A stretch of DNA of 64,000 nucleotides from JAAYJS01 sp964346185 (GCA_964346185.1 CAYFTR010000001.1:1-64000); one strand, 5' to 3'. Numbered from the stretch's first letter, positions 1 to 7,738 are shown. A program made the numbers and translations. Notes: a model not told the origin generated them from the letters alone.

Positions 1-848
1 GCAAGCGGATAACGGTGTTGCATTAAATATCCTTGATATGCCTCCTCCAGTTGATCAAGCAATAATGTGTTTTTAACATACCGTCCGTTAATAAATATTA
101 TTTGCATGTCTTTCGCTGAACGGGTCAGGCTTAAGTCGCTGATATAGCCTTTTATGGACATAGGTGTATTAGTGTAATTGACAGGACGTAGCCCTCCGGT
201 AATTTTTCTACCGTAAATCGCCTCAATGCTTTCTAAAAAATTGTTCCGTCCCGGTGTTCTGAAAACCTCCCTACCGTTGAGTTTAAGTGCAAAAGCAATG
301 TTCGGATTTGACAGTGCCAGTTTTTCAACCAAATCTCGGATCAGAGCTTGCTCTTTTTTATCCCGCGCAATGTGTTTTTGTCGTGCCGGCAAGTTGTAAA
401 AAAGCTCCCGCACTTCGATGACGGTTCCCTTTTCATAAGGGGTTACCCTTTGGCGGATCAAGGTCCCGCCTTCATAATAAGATTCGCTGCCGACTTCCTC
501 CGATTGATGACGAGTCACGACGGAGACTTTGGAAACAGCCGCAATGCTGGCTAATGCCTCTCCGCGAAACCCCAAGGTAGCGATGGTTTGTAAATCTTCT
601 ATAAATGTCAGCTTACTGGTAGCGTGGCGTTTAAAAGCCAAGCCCACTTCGTTATAAGCAATACCGATACCGTTATCTCTGACGGATATGAGGCTTCTGC
701 CGCCGTTTTCGATGGCTATATCAACACGAGTGGCCTTTGCGTCCACAGCATTTTCAATTAACTCCTTAACAACGGACACCGGGCGAATAATTACCTCGCC
801 CGCCGCTATTTTGTTGACAGTTTCTCTGGACAGCATTTTAATGGGCAT
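1..848 (-). CDS. mutL: DNA mismatch repair protein MutL, N-terminal part (runs off the window)
   Basis: This is the N-terminal 282 codons of MutL, the GHKL ATPase that couples mismatch recognition to strand repair. The gene is cut by the left edge of the window, so only the ATPase domain and the start of the transducer domain are visible. Reading the minus strand from the ATG at 848 gives the family signatures in order: IAAGEV near residue 14, KELIENAVDA near residue 30 (the catalytic Glu/Asn box), DNGIGI near residue 59, and GFRGEAL near residue 93. A ribosome binding site GGAGGTGAGG lies directly before the start. The endonuclease-bearing C-terminus cannot be assessed. Identification is very secure. 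Confidence 0.96.
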   Translation of the reverse strand, partial: MPIKMLSRETVNKIAAGEVIIRPVSVVKELIENAVDAKATRVDIAIENGGRSLISVRDNGIGIAYNEVGLAFKRHATSKLTFIEDLQTIATLGFRGEALASIAAVSKVSVVTRHQSEEVGSESYYEGGTLIRQRVTPYEKGTVIEVRELFYNLPARQKHIARDKKEQALIRDLVEKLALSNPNIAFALKLNGREVFRTPGRNNFLESIEAIYGRKITGGLRPVNYTNTPMSIKGYISDLSLTRSAKDMQIIFINGRYVKNTLLLDQLEEAYQGYLMQHRYPL

Positions 849-945
849 TTCCTCACCTCCTTAAGTGTCCGATAAAATTTATGATCCGGTATAGCGTACC
901 ATAAAAAGAGAGCGAATAAAAGGAGGGCGTGCTTTCTTGGAAAAT

Positions 946-985
946 AAAAAGAGTATCCAAACGCATCGTTTGGATACTCTTTTTA
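946..985 (-). terminator. Rho-independent terminator of the desulforedoxin-like gene
   Basis: An inverted repeat with 18-nt arms around a 3-nt loop, flanked by A and T tracts, lies 22 nt after the stop codon of the cysteine-rich small gene. On the minus strand the stem is followed by a T tract, so it ends that transcript. The A/T symmetry would let it act in both directions. Confidence 0.8.
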
Positions 986-1006
986 TTACTTGTTTAAATT
1001 GTGTTA

Positions 1007-1180
1007 TTATTTGCGTACCATCGGTTTGCCGCAGCAGTCAAATTCACAGCATTCGCCTGCGGGTGTTTTCGGATCACAATGTTCGTCAGGGCAATTGCAT
1101 TCCGCTAACACTTCAAGTTCCAATCCACAGGATTCGCAAACGTAAACTTCACCTTTTTTCATATCATTACAAGCAGCCAT
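1007..1180 (-). CDS. Small cysteine-rich desulforedoxin-like protein (57 aa)
   Basis: A 57-residue protein with ten cysteines, too short to be noticed by ordinary ORF length cut-offs. The start (KGEVYVCESCG, residues 9-19) and the end (CCGKPMV, residues 49-55) match the desulforedoxin / desulfoferrodoxin N-terminal pattern CxxCG ... CCGxxM, in which four cysteines bind one Fe (or Zn) ion. Between the two halves lies an insertion with five extra cysteines (C28, C30, C35, C44, C45), absent from classical desulforedoxin. ATG at 1180 is preceded by GGAGA. The promoter contains a CsoR/CstR-like palindrome, so metal or sulfane-sulfur control is plausible. Function as a redox carrier, metal store or persulfide/metal buffer is inference. 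The gene has its own promoter and terminator and is not in an operon. Confidence 0.8.
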   Translation of the reverse strand: MAACNDMKKGEVYVCESCGLELEVLAECNCPDEHCDPKTPAGECCEFDCCGKPMVRK

Positions 1181-1223
1181 ATTATTTCTCCTTAAATTGT
1201 ATTTCTCTAACGGGTATGTCTAC

Positions 1224-1252
1224 ATACTATACCCCCTATGGTATATTGTCAA
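1224..1252 (-). promoter_or_regulatory. Promoter with CsoR/CstR-like operator in the spacer
   Basis: On the minus strand there is TTGACA (1252-1247), a 17-nt spacer and TAGTAT (1229-1224), a good sigma-A promoter about 45 nt before the small cysteine-rich gene. The spacer is almost filled by TATACC-N6-GGTATA (1228-1245) with a G tract in the centre. That arrangement resembles operators of the CsoR/CstR/RcnR family of copper- or persulfide-sensing repressors. The promoter is visible; the identity of the regulator is inferred. Confidence 0.6.
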
Positions 1253-1362
1253 TAGTTTTTTATTCTTTTTTTTATTTTTTTATATTAAGTGTTCAGTCTT
1301 ATTTAACTCTTCCAACAGGTCTTCCGTTACGGCAGTGTCGGGCGAACAATAGCCGCTTGTAC

Positions 1363-1404
1363 GATAAAAGCCATACCGTTATTGATAACGGTATGGCTTT
1401 TATC
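1363..1404 (-). terminator. Terminator after the lipoprotein gene
   Basis: A near-perfect inverted repeat with 20-nt arms and a 2-nt loop, ending in TTTTAT on the minus strand, lies about 40 nt after the stop of the lipoprotein gene at 1442. Confidence 0.75.
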
Positions 1405-1441
1405 AGTCTTTACTAAGGACTTTTTAAAAAAATATCTGAAT

Positions 1442-2065
1442 TTAATAACCCAAGTATCTGTAACTGGTTCCGTTAATGTCGATGGCATTATCCCCCGGGG
1501 GATCAAAATCAACGCGATATTCTTTGGGATTGCCGTCCACACCCGAAAAGGTTAACGTACCTTTTTTATTATTACTGTCCGGCGGAACTTCCAACATAAA
1601 TTCGGTTGTATGTTTTTTGCTCCCGTCATTGACGGTAATGGTACGTTCCGAACTGATAGTGATGGTTTCCGTTTCACTTTGGTAGGTACCCGTCAAAATA
1701 CTTAAAAACACCCGTTCCTCATTTGTTAGCTCTACCTGTTTAATTGGTGTAATTTTATATTCCGCCTCCGCTATGGGCCCTCTTTTATTGGAGCCGATAG
1801 TCGCCGCTTTTAAATGGGCATCATAATTAATTTTCAACGGTCTTTCCGGATCGTATTGCATGCTTTCTTTTGTTGGGTCGCTACCGTCCAATGTATAATA
1901 TATGCGTGTTGTTACGCCGCCTTCTTCGTTGGATAGTACAACGGTTTGCTCTCCCATATACTCTCCGCTTTTTAGAGAAATATCGGTGTCGTACACTTGG
2001 GTACAGCCGGTAAGCGCACCGATCATTAAAAGGGATAGCCCCAAGCCGATTATTTTTCTTTTCAT
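1442..2065 (-). CDS. Lipoprotein with chitobiase/beta-hexosaminidase C-terminal-type domain
   Basis: A 207-residue predicted lipoprotein. The N-terminus has basic residues, a hydrophobic stretch and a lipobox ending LTGC, so it should be lipid-anchored on the outer face of the membrane. Residues ~30-105 contain YYTLDGSDPT and a following Y-D-x-x-x-P-L-x-I pattern typical of the CHB_HEX_C / FN3-like immunoglobulin fold found next to glycosidase and adhesin domains. The rest (to residue 207) is beta-rich and not recognised. An ATG 18 nt upstream (2083) is in frame, but AGGAGATAGG sits correctly only for the ATG at 2065, so I use the latter. It appears monocistronic. Cell-envelope or binding role inferred; exact function unknown. 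Confidence 0.78.
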   Translation of the reverse strand: MKRKIIGLGLSLLMIGALTGCTQVYDTDISLKSGEYMGEQTVVLSNEEGGVTTRIYYTLDGSDPTKESMQYDPERPLKINYDAHLKAATIGSNKRGPIAEAEYKITPIKQVELTNEERVFLSILTGTYQSETETITISSERTITVNDGSKKHTTEFMLEVPPDSNNKKGTLTFSGVDGNPKEYRVDFDPPGDNAIDINGTSYRYLGY

Positions 2066-2277
2066 CCTATCTCCTCTTTTCATTTGTATTGATTGTTTTA
2101 TTATAGCAAAAATAACATATGATTAAAACTCTTCCGATAAAATATATCCGTTAGCAGGTATTTCCTGTTTTTAAGCTTCGGGCACTCTATTTTCTATTTT
2201 ATGTTATAATCTCTAATTGATAAATAAAAAAGCCTGAGAAATGTAAACTTCCTGTCATAAACGGGCGACACATCGTT

Positions 2278-2302
2278 CCCGAAGGGTATCCCCCTTTTCG
2301 GG
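2278..2302 (+). other. Hairpin in the pgeF leader
   Basis: A GC-rich hairpin (CCCGAA paired with TTCGGG, with an inner GGG/CCC) lies in the untranslated leader 22 nt before pgeF, downstream of a TATAAT-like -10 near 2205. There is no T tract after it. I compared it mentally with common riboswitch classes and could not assign it. Confidence 0.35.
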
Positions 2303-2324
2303 CAGAACATTATAAAGGATAGCT

Positions 2325-3119
2325 ATGTACGATTATAACATTACCGTAAAAAAAGGGTTGCCCCTGGGGCAATTTAAAACTTTGGAAAATACCGGCTTGG
2401 TCCAACACGCTTTTACCACCAAGGTCACTGCAGAGGGACAAATTTTTGATATGAACCCCAAAGCAAATCAATCGCAATTTAAAAAGAATATTGCCCGATT
2501 GGCAGACAGTTTAGATTGTCCGGTTGAAGCTTTTACCTTAAGTGACCAAACCCACCAATTAAATATACGCCCCCTTACCTCGGAAGATCGAGGCAAGGGC
2601 GTCGTAAAACCCAAAGACTACAATAGCGTTGACGCACTTATTACCGATGAAAAAAACATTATGCTGACCACCTTTTTCGCCGACTGCATACCGCTTTATA
2701 TTTTAGACACCGTAACGCCGGCCATCGGTATGGCACACGCCGGCTGGAAGGGCACTGTCGGACAAATCGGTGCACTCACGATAAAAGCAATGTCCAAACA
2801 TTACGGAACACTCTCTAAAGATTGCATTGTCGCAATTGGTCCCGGCATCGGCCCCTATGCTTTTGAAATCGGAGCGGATGTCGCTGAAAAAATATTTGCA
2901 CTTTCTCCGGCAAATCTTAAATCCATAGGTAAAGGCAAGTTTTTAGCCAACCTGTGGAAAGTTAATCGGGAAATCATGCTGCGTACCGGTGTTCCGGAGC
3001 AAAATATCCTTTTGGCGGAACATTGCACCTTTATGCTGAAAGATACCTACTTTTCCTATCGAAGAGATAAGGGCGGTACGGGCAGAATGGCGGCATGTAT
3101 GGCTTTAAAAGAATTATAA
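2325..3119 (+). CDS. pgeF: Peptidoglycan editing factor / multicopper-laccase-domain purine nucleoside phosphorylase (PgeF/YfiH family)
   Basis: A 264-residue member of the YfiH/YlmD (Cu-oxidase_4) family. Members act on purine nucleosides (phosphorolysis and adenosine deamination), and in E. coli remove wrongly incorporated serine from peptidoglycan precursors. The metal-binding triad is present: H77 (DQTHQ), C121 (FFADCIPL) and H138 (MAHAGWKG), followed by GPGIGPYAFEIG. Length is normal for the family. It starts an apparent three-gene transcription unit with the class I amidotransferase-like gene (33 nt away) and the nuclease gene. Identification of the family is secure; the physiological substrate in this organism is not decided by the sequence. 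Confidence 0.9.
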   Translation: MYDYNITVKKGLPLGQFKTLENTGLVQHAFTTKVTAEGQIFDMNPKANQSQFKKNIARLADSLDCPVEAFTLSDQTHQLNIRPLTSEDRGKGVVKPKDYNSVDALITDEKNIMLTTFFADCIPLYILDTVTPAIGMAHAGWKGTVGQIGALTIKAMSKHYGTLSKDCIVAIGPGIGPYAFEIGADVAEKIFALSPANLKSIGKGKFLANLWKVNREIMLRTGVPEQNILLAEHCTFMLKDTYFSYRRDKGGTGRMAACMALKEL

Positions 3120-3152
3120 ATTGACAAAAATAAAAAGCAAAAGGAAAAATTT

Positions 3153-3881
3153 ATGAAAAAACCATTAATAGGCGTACTGCCTTTATTCATCAATAACAAC
3201 GACCACAAATTGGACAGCCTTTGGATGTACCCCGGTTATTTAAAGGGCATTATTGCAGCCGGTGGAATACCCACGGTGTTGCCACTATTGGATAATGCCG
3301 AAGACATTGCACAACTCGTTGCAACCTACGACGGTTTTTTATTTCCCGGCGGTCAGGACATCGACCCCATGTTATATAACGAAGAAGTCCTAAAACATTG
3401 CAAGGCTACCTTCCCGCCGAAGGATACTATGGAAACGGCCGTTTTTCGTGAAGCCTATCGTCTGGACAAACCTATTTTCGGTGTTTGCCGCGGATTACAA
3501 CTGTTTAACGTAATGATGGGCGGCACCCTTTATCAAGACATTCAGGCACAGTACCCCGTATCCGAAATTAAACATCTGCAGGAGACGCATTATGCCTACC
3601 CCAGTCACACCGTGGATATTATCCCCGACTCTTTTTTGGCAAAGGTAGCCGGCTCTCTGTCCGTCAGGGTCAACACCATCCATCATCAAGCCGTCAAAGA
3701 CTTGGGCAACCATATGGTTGCCACAGCAAGAGCAAAGGACGGCATTGTGGAAGCCGTCGAATTGACGCAATTAACCTTCGGTCATGCCGTTCAATGGCAT
3801 CCGGAATTTTTGTGGGATACCAGACCCTTGGAGTTTAATTTATTTAAAGCCTTTGTAGAAGCCGCAGGAGCTACATTATGA
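3153..3881 (+). CDS. Gamma-glutamyl-gamma-aminobutyrate hydrolase family protein (class I glutamine amidotransferase fold)
   Basis: A 242-residue stand-alone class I GATase-like hydrolase of the peptidase C26/PuuD family, which cleaves gamma-glutamyl amides, for example gamma-Glu-GABA in putrescine breakdown. Seen directly: FPGGQDIDP near residue 65, the nucleophile elbow GVCRGLQ with C112, HHQAV near residue 170, and the catalytic His/Glu in QWHPE near residue 215. Length is typical. It is separated from pgeF by 33 nt and overlaps the nuclease gene by 4 nt (ATGA), so it is probably co-transcribed. No other putrescine-degradation genes are near, so the exact gamma-glutamyl substrate is open. 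Confidence 0.87.
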   Translation: MKKPLIGVLPLFINNNDHKLDSLWMYPGYLKGIIAAGGIPTVLPLLDNAEDIAQLVATYDGFLFPGGQDIDPMLYNEEVLKHCKATFPPKDTMETAVFREAYRLDKPIFGVCRGLQLFNVMMGGTLYQDIQAQYPVSEIKHLQETHYAYPSHTVDIIPDSFLAKVAGSLSVRVNTIHHQAVKDLGNHMVATARAKDGIVEAVELTQLTFGHAVQWHPEFLWDTRPLEFNLFKAFVEAAGATL

Positions 3882-4402
3882 TAAAAGCTCCCCTCCCCAA
3901 TCAAATACGTAAGATTGCAGGTGCGGCGGCGGGTATAATCCTGGCCATTATCGCCGCTTTTTACGGTCTGCATGAGGATGTCCCCGACCGGTTGCATAAG
4001 GCAAAGGTACTGAGAGTCGTCGACGGCGATACGTTGCAAATACAGTTTGACGGACAAAAAGAACGGTTACGCTTAATCGGTGTAGATACGCCGGAAACCG
4101 TTGCCCCCGATAGACCTGTCGAGCATTACGGAAAAGAAGCTTCCGACTACACCAGGCAAAACTTGGAAAACAAAACCATTTATATGGAATTTGATGTGCA
4201 GGAACGGGATAAATACGGGCGACTACTGGCCTATGTTTGGACTGAACCGGATCCCGCATTCGAAAAATCTTTTAATGCTCGCTTAATTTACGAAGGTTAT
4301 GCACAGGTAATGACCGTACCGCCCAATATTAAATATAAAGACGAGTTGCTTATCTTGGAGGAAAGTGCCAGGAAAAATAACCGTGGTCTCTGGGCAAAAT
4401 AA
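3878..4402 (+). CDS. Membrane-anchored thermonuclease (SNase) family protein
   Basis: A 174-residue staphylococcal-nuclease-like protein. Residues ~12-30 form one hydrophobic segment (uncleaved anchor or signal peptide), placing the OB-fold nuclease domain outside the membrane. Catalytic and Ca-binding features are present: VDGDTL with D51, RLIGVDTPE with R66, D70 and E73, and YGRLLAYVW with R115. The start codon overlaps the stop of the preceding amidohydrolase gene (ATGA), indicating translational coupling. A terminator follows directly. The expected role is extracellular DNA/RNA degradation; no partner genes narrow it further. Confidence 0.88.
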   Translation: MIKAPLPNQIRKIAGAAAGIILAIIAAFYGLHEDVPDRLHKAKVLRVVDGDTLQIQFDGQKERLRLIGVDTPETVAPDRPVEHYGKEASDYTRQNLENKTIYMEFDVQERDKYGRLLAYVWTEPDPAFEKSFNARLIYEGYAQVMTVPPNIKYKDELLILEESARKNNRGLWAK

Positions 4403-4406
4403 ATGA

Positions 4407-4444
4407 AAAACACCCCCTATCTATCGTATAGCGGGTGTTTTTTT
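4407..4444 (+). terminator. Terminator after the pgeF-nuclease unit
   Basis: A hairpin AACACCC.../...GGGTGTT followed by seven T residues starts 5 nt after the nuclease stop codon. Confidence 0.85.
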
Positions 4445-4653
4445 ATGATTAAAGATCGGCTTTATATTTATCGGTACCGCTATCATTATGAAGTTATCTT
4501 AACTGAAAATTAATCGGATCCTCTTTAAATGCGACAAATATTTTAAATAATTTTATTTTTCAACTTTATTGCTGATGTCCGATATTGTAAGCTTTTACCG
4601 TCAACGGGATGAAAACGACTTCCCTCTGCTGTTAATCGAGTAAAATCTTACTG

Positions 4654-4682
4654 TTGAATTCATTTACAACCTCTGCTATTAT
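4654..4682 (+). promoter_or_regulatory. Promoter of the folate operon
   Basis: TTGAAT (4654-4659), a 17-nt spacer and TATTAT (4677-4682) place the transcription start near 4690, about 10 nt before the THF aptamer. The stretch from the preceding terminator to this promoter (4445-4650) shows no gene. Confidence 0.6.
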
Positions 4683-4700
4683 GAAGAAAGTTAAATATAA

Positions 4701-4847
4701 ACAGAGTAGAGTGAATGCGTGAAGTGTTAAAGGATGGGAAGTCGCCTTTAAACGAAACCAAGTTGCGGTATTCATTCGCTTCCGCTGTTCCTATACGGGT
4801 AATAGGACCGGGAGCGTTGCTTTGGCAATGCTTTTTAGTTTATTTTT
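4701..4847 (+). promoter_or_regulatory. Tetrahydrofolate (THF) riboswitch with downstream intrinsic terminator, upstream of folE
   Basis: The 5' leader of folE carries the conserved blocks of the THF riboswitch (formerly folT RNA) in order: AGAGTAGA at 4704, GCGTGAAGTG, GGATGGGAAGTCGCC, AACGAAACC, GCGGT and the closing CATTCGC-TTCCGCT ending about 4787. It is followed at 4813-4832 by a hairpin (AGCGTTGC / GCAATGCT) and a long T-rich run, a typical intrinsic terminator expression platform. Known members bind reduced folates and shut off folate biosynthesis or transport genes. Here binding should favour termination before folE. Confidence 0.88.
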
Positions 4848-4889
4848 AATTAAATATCATATTTATTTACCCGAATTTAGGAGATTTCA

Positions 4890-5450
4890 TTGGATCACGA
4901 AAAAATTAAAAAGGCAGTAAGAGAAATACTCATTGCTATTGGTGAAGATCCCGACCGCGAAGGTCTTGTAGAAACACCGGATCGCGTTGCCAGAATGTAT
5001 AGCGAAGTATTTAAAGGCTTTAACAAAACAGCACAACACCACCTGCAAAAAAGCTTTACTGTTGATTCCGAGGATCTGGTCATTGAGAGGGATATTGCCT
5101 TTTATTCGATGTGCGAACACCACTTACTACCTTTTTACGGCAAGGCACATATCGCCTATATCCCCCAAGGCAAAGTAGCCGGTTTATCCAAACTGGCAAG
5201 AACCGTCGACCTGTATGCTGCAAAACCCCAACTTCAGGAAACATTAACCGCCGAAATCGGCGATGCGGTAATGGATTACCTGGGTGCTCAAGGCGTTATG
5301 GTTATCTTGGAGGCCGAGCACATGTGTATGACCATGCGCGGTGTCAAAAAACCGGGCACAAAAACCGTCACCATGATGACACGGGGTATTTTTGAAAATA
5401 ACGAAAACCTGAAAAACGATGTCTACAGGTTGTTGGACATTCGAATCTAA
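4890..5450 (+). CDS. folE: GTP cyclohydrolase I
   Basis: FolE (186 aa) opens the GTP ring to make 7,8-dihydroneopterin triphosphate, the first step of folate synthesis. Visible signatures are MCEHHLLPF with the zinc-binding Cys and catalytic His, GLSKLAR, and EAEHMCMTMRG with the second zinc Cys. Length is normal for a bacterial type IA enzyme. The start is TTG at 4890, supported by TTAGGAG 8 nt upstream; no better ATG is available. It is the first gene of a folE-HD-folP-folBK operon behind a THF riboswitch and is therefore under folate feedback control. Confidence 0.96.
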   Translation: MDHEKIKKAVREILIAIGEDPDREGLVETPDRVARMYSEVFKGFNKTAQHHLQKSFTVDSEDLVIERDIAFYSMCEHHLLPFYGKAHIAYIPQGKVAGLSKLARTVDLYAAKPQLQETLTAEIGDAVMDYLGAQGVMVILEAEHMCMTMRGVKKPGTKTVTMMTRGIFENNENLKNDVYRLLDIRI

Positions 5451-5469
5451 ACATTCACAGGTCAAATTT

Positions 5470-5958
5470 ATGTATGATTCACCCTTAACGGAAACCAACA
5501 AAATATTTGAAAATACACAATATCAAAGCATTGTCAGTCGCATCGCAACCCACGAAGCATCCCGTGTTTATTGTCGTCACACCATGGCTCATTTTTTAGA
5601 TGTCGCGCGTATCACCACAATTTTATGTCAGCTTAATAAAGTGGACGTACCTATTGACCTCATCTATACTGCCGCCTTACTTCATGATATCGGTCGTGCG
5701 GAAGAAATCGAAAAAGGCACCCCCCACGAAATTGCCTCTGTTGCTTTAGCGAAGGATTTTTTGGCATTGACCGCCTTTACCGAAGCACAACAATCACAAA
5801 TTATTGAGGCCATTGCCAATCACAGAAATAAAAATACCACGGGGTTTAACCGTTTGTTTTATATTGCCGACAAGGCATCCCGTTCCTGTTACGCCTGTCC
5901 GGCAGAAAAACAATGCAACTGGGATCAACATAAAAAAAATTTGACCTTACTATTATAG
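5470..5958 (+). CDS. HD-domain phosphohydrolase in the folate operon
   Basis: A 162-residue HD superfamily hydrolase between folE and folP. Metal-binding motif parts visible are the early His in RHTMAHF, the HD pair in AALLHDIGR, and an Asp in the YIADKASRSC motif. A C-terminal cysteine cluster CYACPAEKQC recalls a small metal-binding knuckle. An in-frame start at 5419 would overlap folE by 32 nt; I prefer ATG 5470, which sits 19 nt after the folE stop, although its ribosome binding site is weak. Position suggests a pterin pathway role. Removal of phosphates from dihydroneopterin triphosphate is the step with no other candidate gene here, so this protein is a candidate by location only. Confidence 0.8.
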   Translation: MYDSPLTETNKIFENTQYQSIVSRIATHEASRVYCRHTMAHFLDVARITTILCQLNKVDVPIDLIYTAALLHDIGRAEEIEKGTPHEIASVALAKDFLALTAFTEAQQSQIIEAIANHRNKNTTGFNRLFYIADKASRSCYACPAEKQCNWDQHKKNLTLLL

Positions 5959-5968
5959 GAGATAATCA

Positions 5969-6781
5969 ATGCAAATCGGCAACAAAACTTTTGATTTTAA
6001 AAACAACGTTTATATTATGGGTATTCTAAACGTCACACCGGATTCTTTTTCCGATGGCGGACGTTACAATAAGCCTGACAACGCCTTCTACCATGTCGAA
6101 CAAATGATCCGGGAAGGGATGGATATTGTGGATATCGGTGCCGAATCCACGCGACCGGGCCACACACCGGTATCCGCGGAGGATGAAATCGCCCGTTTGA
6201 TTCCCATTATCGAAGGTATTAACCAACGTTTTGATATTCCCATTTCTGTCGACACCTTTAAGGCAAATACCGCACGGGCGGTGCTGGATGCCGGTGCACA
6301 CCTCATTAACGACATTTGGGGCTTTAAAGAAGATCCCGAAATTGCTAAGGTCGTTGCGGAGTTTGACGCCCCCTGTTGCCTGATGCACAACAGAAAAAAC
6401 GAAAACTACCCCTCGCTATTGTCAGATATTAAAAAAGATTTAGAAGAATCCGTCGATATTGCACTCACAGCCGGCGTAAAAAAGGAGAATATTATTTTAG
6501 ACCCCGGTGTGGGATTCGCTAAATCCATGGACGAAAACCTCATGGTTATTAAACATCTGAACACCTTTGTGCAAATGGGGTATCCCCTCCTTTTAGGTAC
6601 TTCCAGAAAACGGGTTATCAACTATGTGTTGGATCTTCCCGTCGACCAACGGGAAGAAGGAACCGCCGCAACCACCGTTATCGGCGTTATGGAAGGCGCC
6701 ACTATCTTCAGAGTGCACGATGTTTTAACAAACAGAAGAGCCGCAGATATGGCTCTGGCCATTAAAAACGTCAGCTTATAA
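5969..6781 (+). CDS. folP: Dihydropteroate synthase
   Basis: FolP (270 aa) joins p-aminobenzoate to 6-hydroxymethyl-dihydropterin pyrophosphate and is the sulfonamide target. Seen: GILNVTPDSFSDGG (residues ~14-27), DIGAESTRPG, DTFKANTARA, and LGTSRKR near residue 208, all expected pterin- and pABA-site motifs of the TIM barrel. ATAGGAG precedes the ATG. It lies 10 nt after the HD gene and its stop overlaps the folB-folK start by one base (TAATG), so the genes are translationally coupled. Confidence 0.97.
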   Translation: MQIGNKTFDFKNNVYIMGILNVTPDSFSDGGRYNKPDNAFYHVEQMIREGMDIVDIGAESTRPGHTPVSAEDEIARLIPIIEGINQRFDIPISVDTFKANTARAVLDAGAHLINDIWGFKEDPEIAKVVAEFDAPCCLMHNRKNENYPSLLSDIKKDLEESVDIALTAGVKKENIILDPGVGFAKSMDENLMVIKHLNTFVQMGYPLLLGTSRKRVINYVLDLPVDQREEGTAATTVIGVMEGATIFRVHDVLTNRRAADMALAIKNVSL

Positions 6782-7593
6782 TGGATACCGTTCATATTAA
6801 AAAACTTTGCATACATGCCCGTCACGGTGTGTTTCAAGAAGAAAAAACTTTGGGGCAACGTTTCTACTTGAACATCGCCCTATTCTTATCTACCAGAAAA
6901 GCGGCTATCACCGGAGACTTAAGCGCTTCGGTTCATTACGGAGAGTTGGCGCATCAAATACAGGATGTTTTTACAAAAGAAAGTTTTGATCTTATCGAAA
7001 CTGCTGCGGAAAAAGTAGCCACCTATATTTTAACCCGCTACCCTATTGTTGAAAAAGTACAGGTTGAGATAGAAAAACCGTGGGCACCTGTCGGTCTGCC
7101 TTTGGAAACCGTATCCGTTTTTATCGAACGTTCCTGGCACCGTGTATTTATCGGCTACGGCTCCAACATGGGCAACCGCCAAGCACTGATCGACCGGGCA
7201 TTGCAGATTATTGATGCCGACGAGGATATCCAAACTGTTAGCCGATCCACCACTATCGAAACCCCGCCCTGGGGTTTCGAGGAGCAAGCCCCCTTTCTAA
7301 ACGGTGTCGTTGAAATAAAAACTTTAAAAACACCTTTAGAGTTACTCGATTTTCTGCAAGCAATCGAAAAGCAACTACACAGAGAGCGAAAAATTAAATG
7401 GGGACCGCGTACGATTGATTTGGACATCTTATTTTACGATGAGATGATCCTGGACAGCCCCCGTTTAAACTTGCCCCACCCCTATATTGCGGAAAGACTT
7501 TTTGTTTTGGAGCCTTTAGCGGAAATTGCCCCCAACCGGGTGCACCCCATCTACCGCAAAACAATTAGAGAACTGTTAAAAGAATTCCAATAA
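6781..7593 (+). CDS. folBK: Bifunctional dihydroneopterin aldolase / 6-hydroxymethyl-dihydropterin pyrophosphokinase
   Basis: A 270-residue fusion. Residues 1-~118 are dihydroneopterin aldolase (HARHGVFQEEK near the N-terminus, SFDLIETAAE, and KPWAPVG). Residues ~122-270 are HPPK: FIGYGSNMGNR, ETPPWGFEEQ, RERKIKWGPRTIDLDILFY and LPHP. Together they convert dihydroneopterin to hydroxymethyl-dihydropterin pyrophosphate for FolP. FolB-FolK fusions are common in Clostridia. The start overlaps the folP stop by one base. A terminator closes the operon. No folC or DHFR gene is present in this unit. Confidence 0.95.
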   Translation: MDTVHIKKLCIHARHGVFQEEKTLGQRFYLNIALFLSTRKAAITGDLSASVHYGELAHQIQDVFTKESFDLIETAAEKVATYILTRYPIVEKVQVEIEKPWAPVGLPLETVSVFIERSWHRVFIGYGSNMGNRQALIDRALQIIDADEDIQTVSRSTTIETPPWGFEEQAPFLNGVVEIKTLKTPLELLDFLQAIEKQLHRERKIKWGPRTIDLDILFYDEMILDSPRLNLPHPYIAERLFVLEPLAEIAPNRVHPIYRKTIRELLKEFQ

Positions 7594-7599
7594 TTACCG

Positions 7600-7632
7600 A
7601 AAGCCTTTGCCGAGCAAGGGCTTTTATTTTAC
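7600..7632 (+). terminator. Terminator of the folate operon
   Basis: A hairpin AAGCCTTTGC / GCAAGGGCTT followed by TTTATTTT lies 7 nt after the folBK stop. Confidence 0.75.
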
Positions 7633-7675
7633 ATACTTTTATCATTTATTTAATAGGTCTCCATGCATTCTTTAT

Positions 7676-7704
7676 TTGCTCCTGTTGTACATTTGAGTTA
7701 TACT
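7676..7704 (+). promoter_or_regulatory. Promoter of the aldolase gene
   Basis: TTGCTC, a 17-nt spacer and TATACT (7699-7704) precede the strong AAGGAGG ribosome binding site of fba. Confidence 0.5.
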
Positions 7705-7738
7705 ATATTTAAGGAAAATTTCCCAAGGAGGTAAACAA

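Noticed and set aside
937..1416. Plus-strand open frame of 159 codons
   Set aside because: It runs through two terminators, a promoter and the antisense of the cysteine-rich small gene; composition is not protein-like and there is no ribosome binding site.
2213..2324. Riboswitch in the pgeF leader
   Set aside because: A GC-rich hairpin is present, but its surroundings do not fit any class I know (c-di-GMP, preQ1, ZTP, fluoride, guanidine, glycine).
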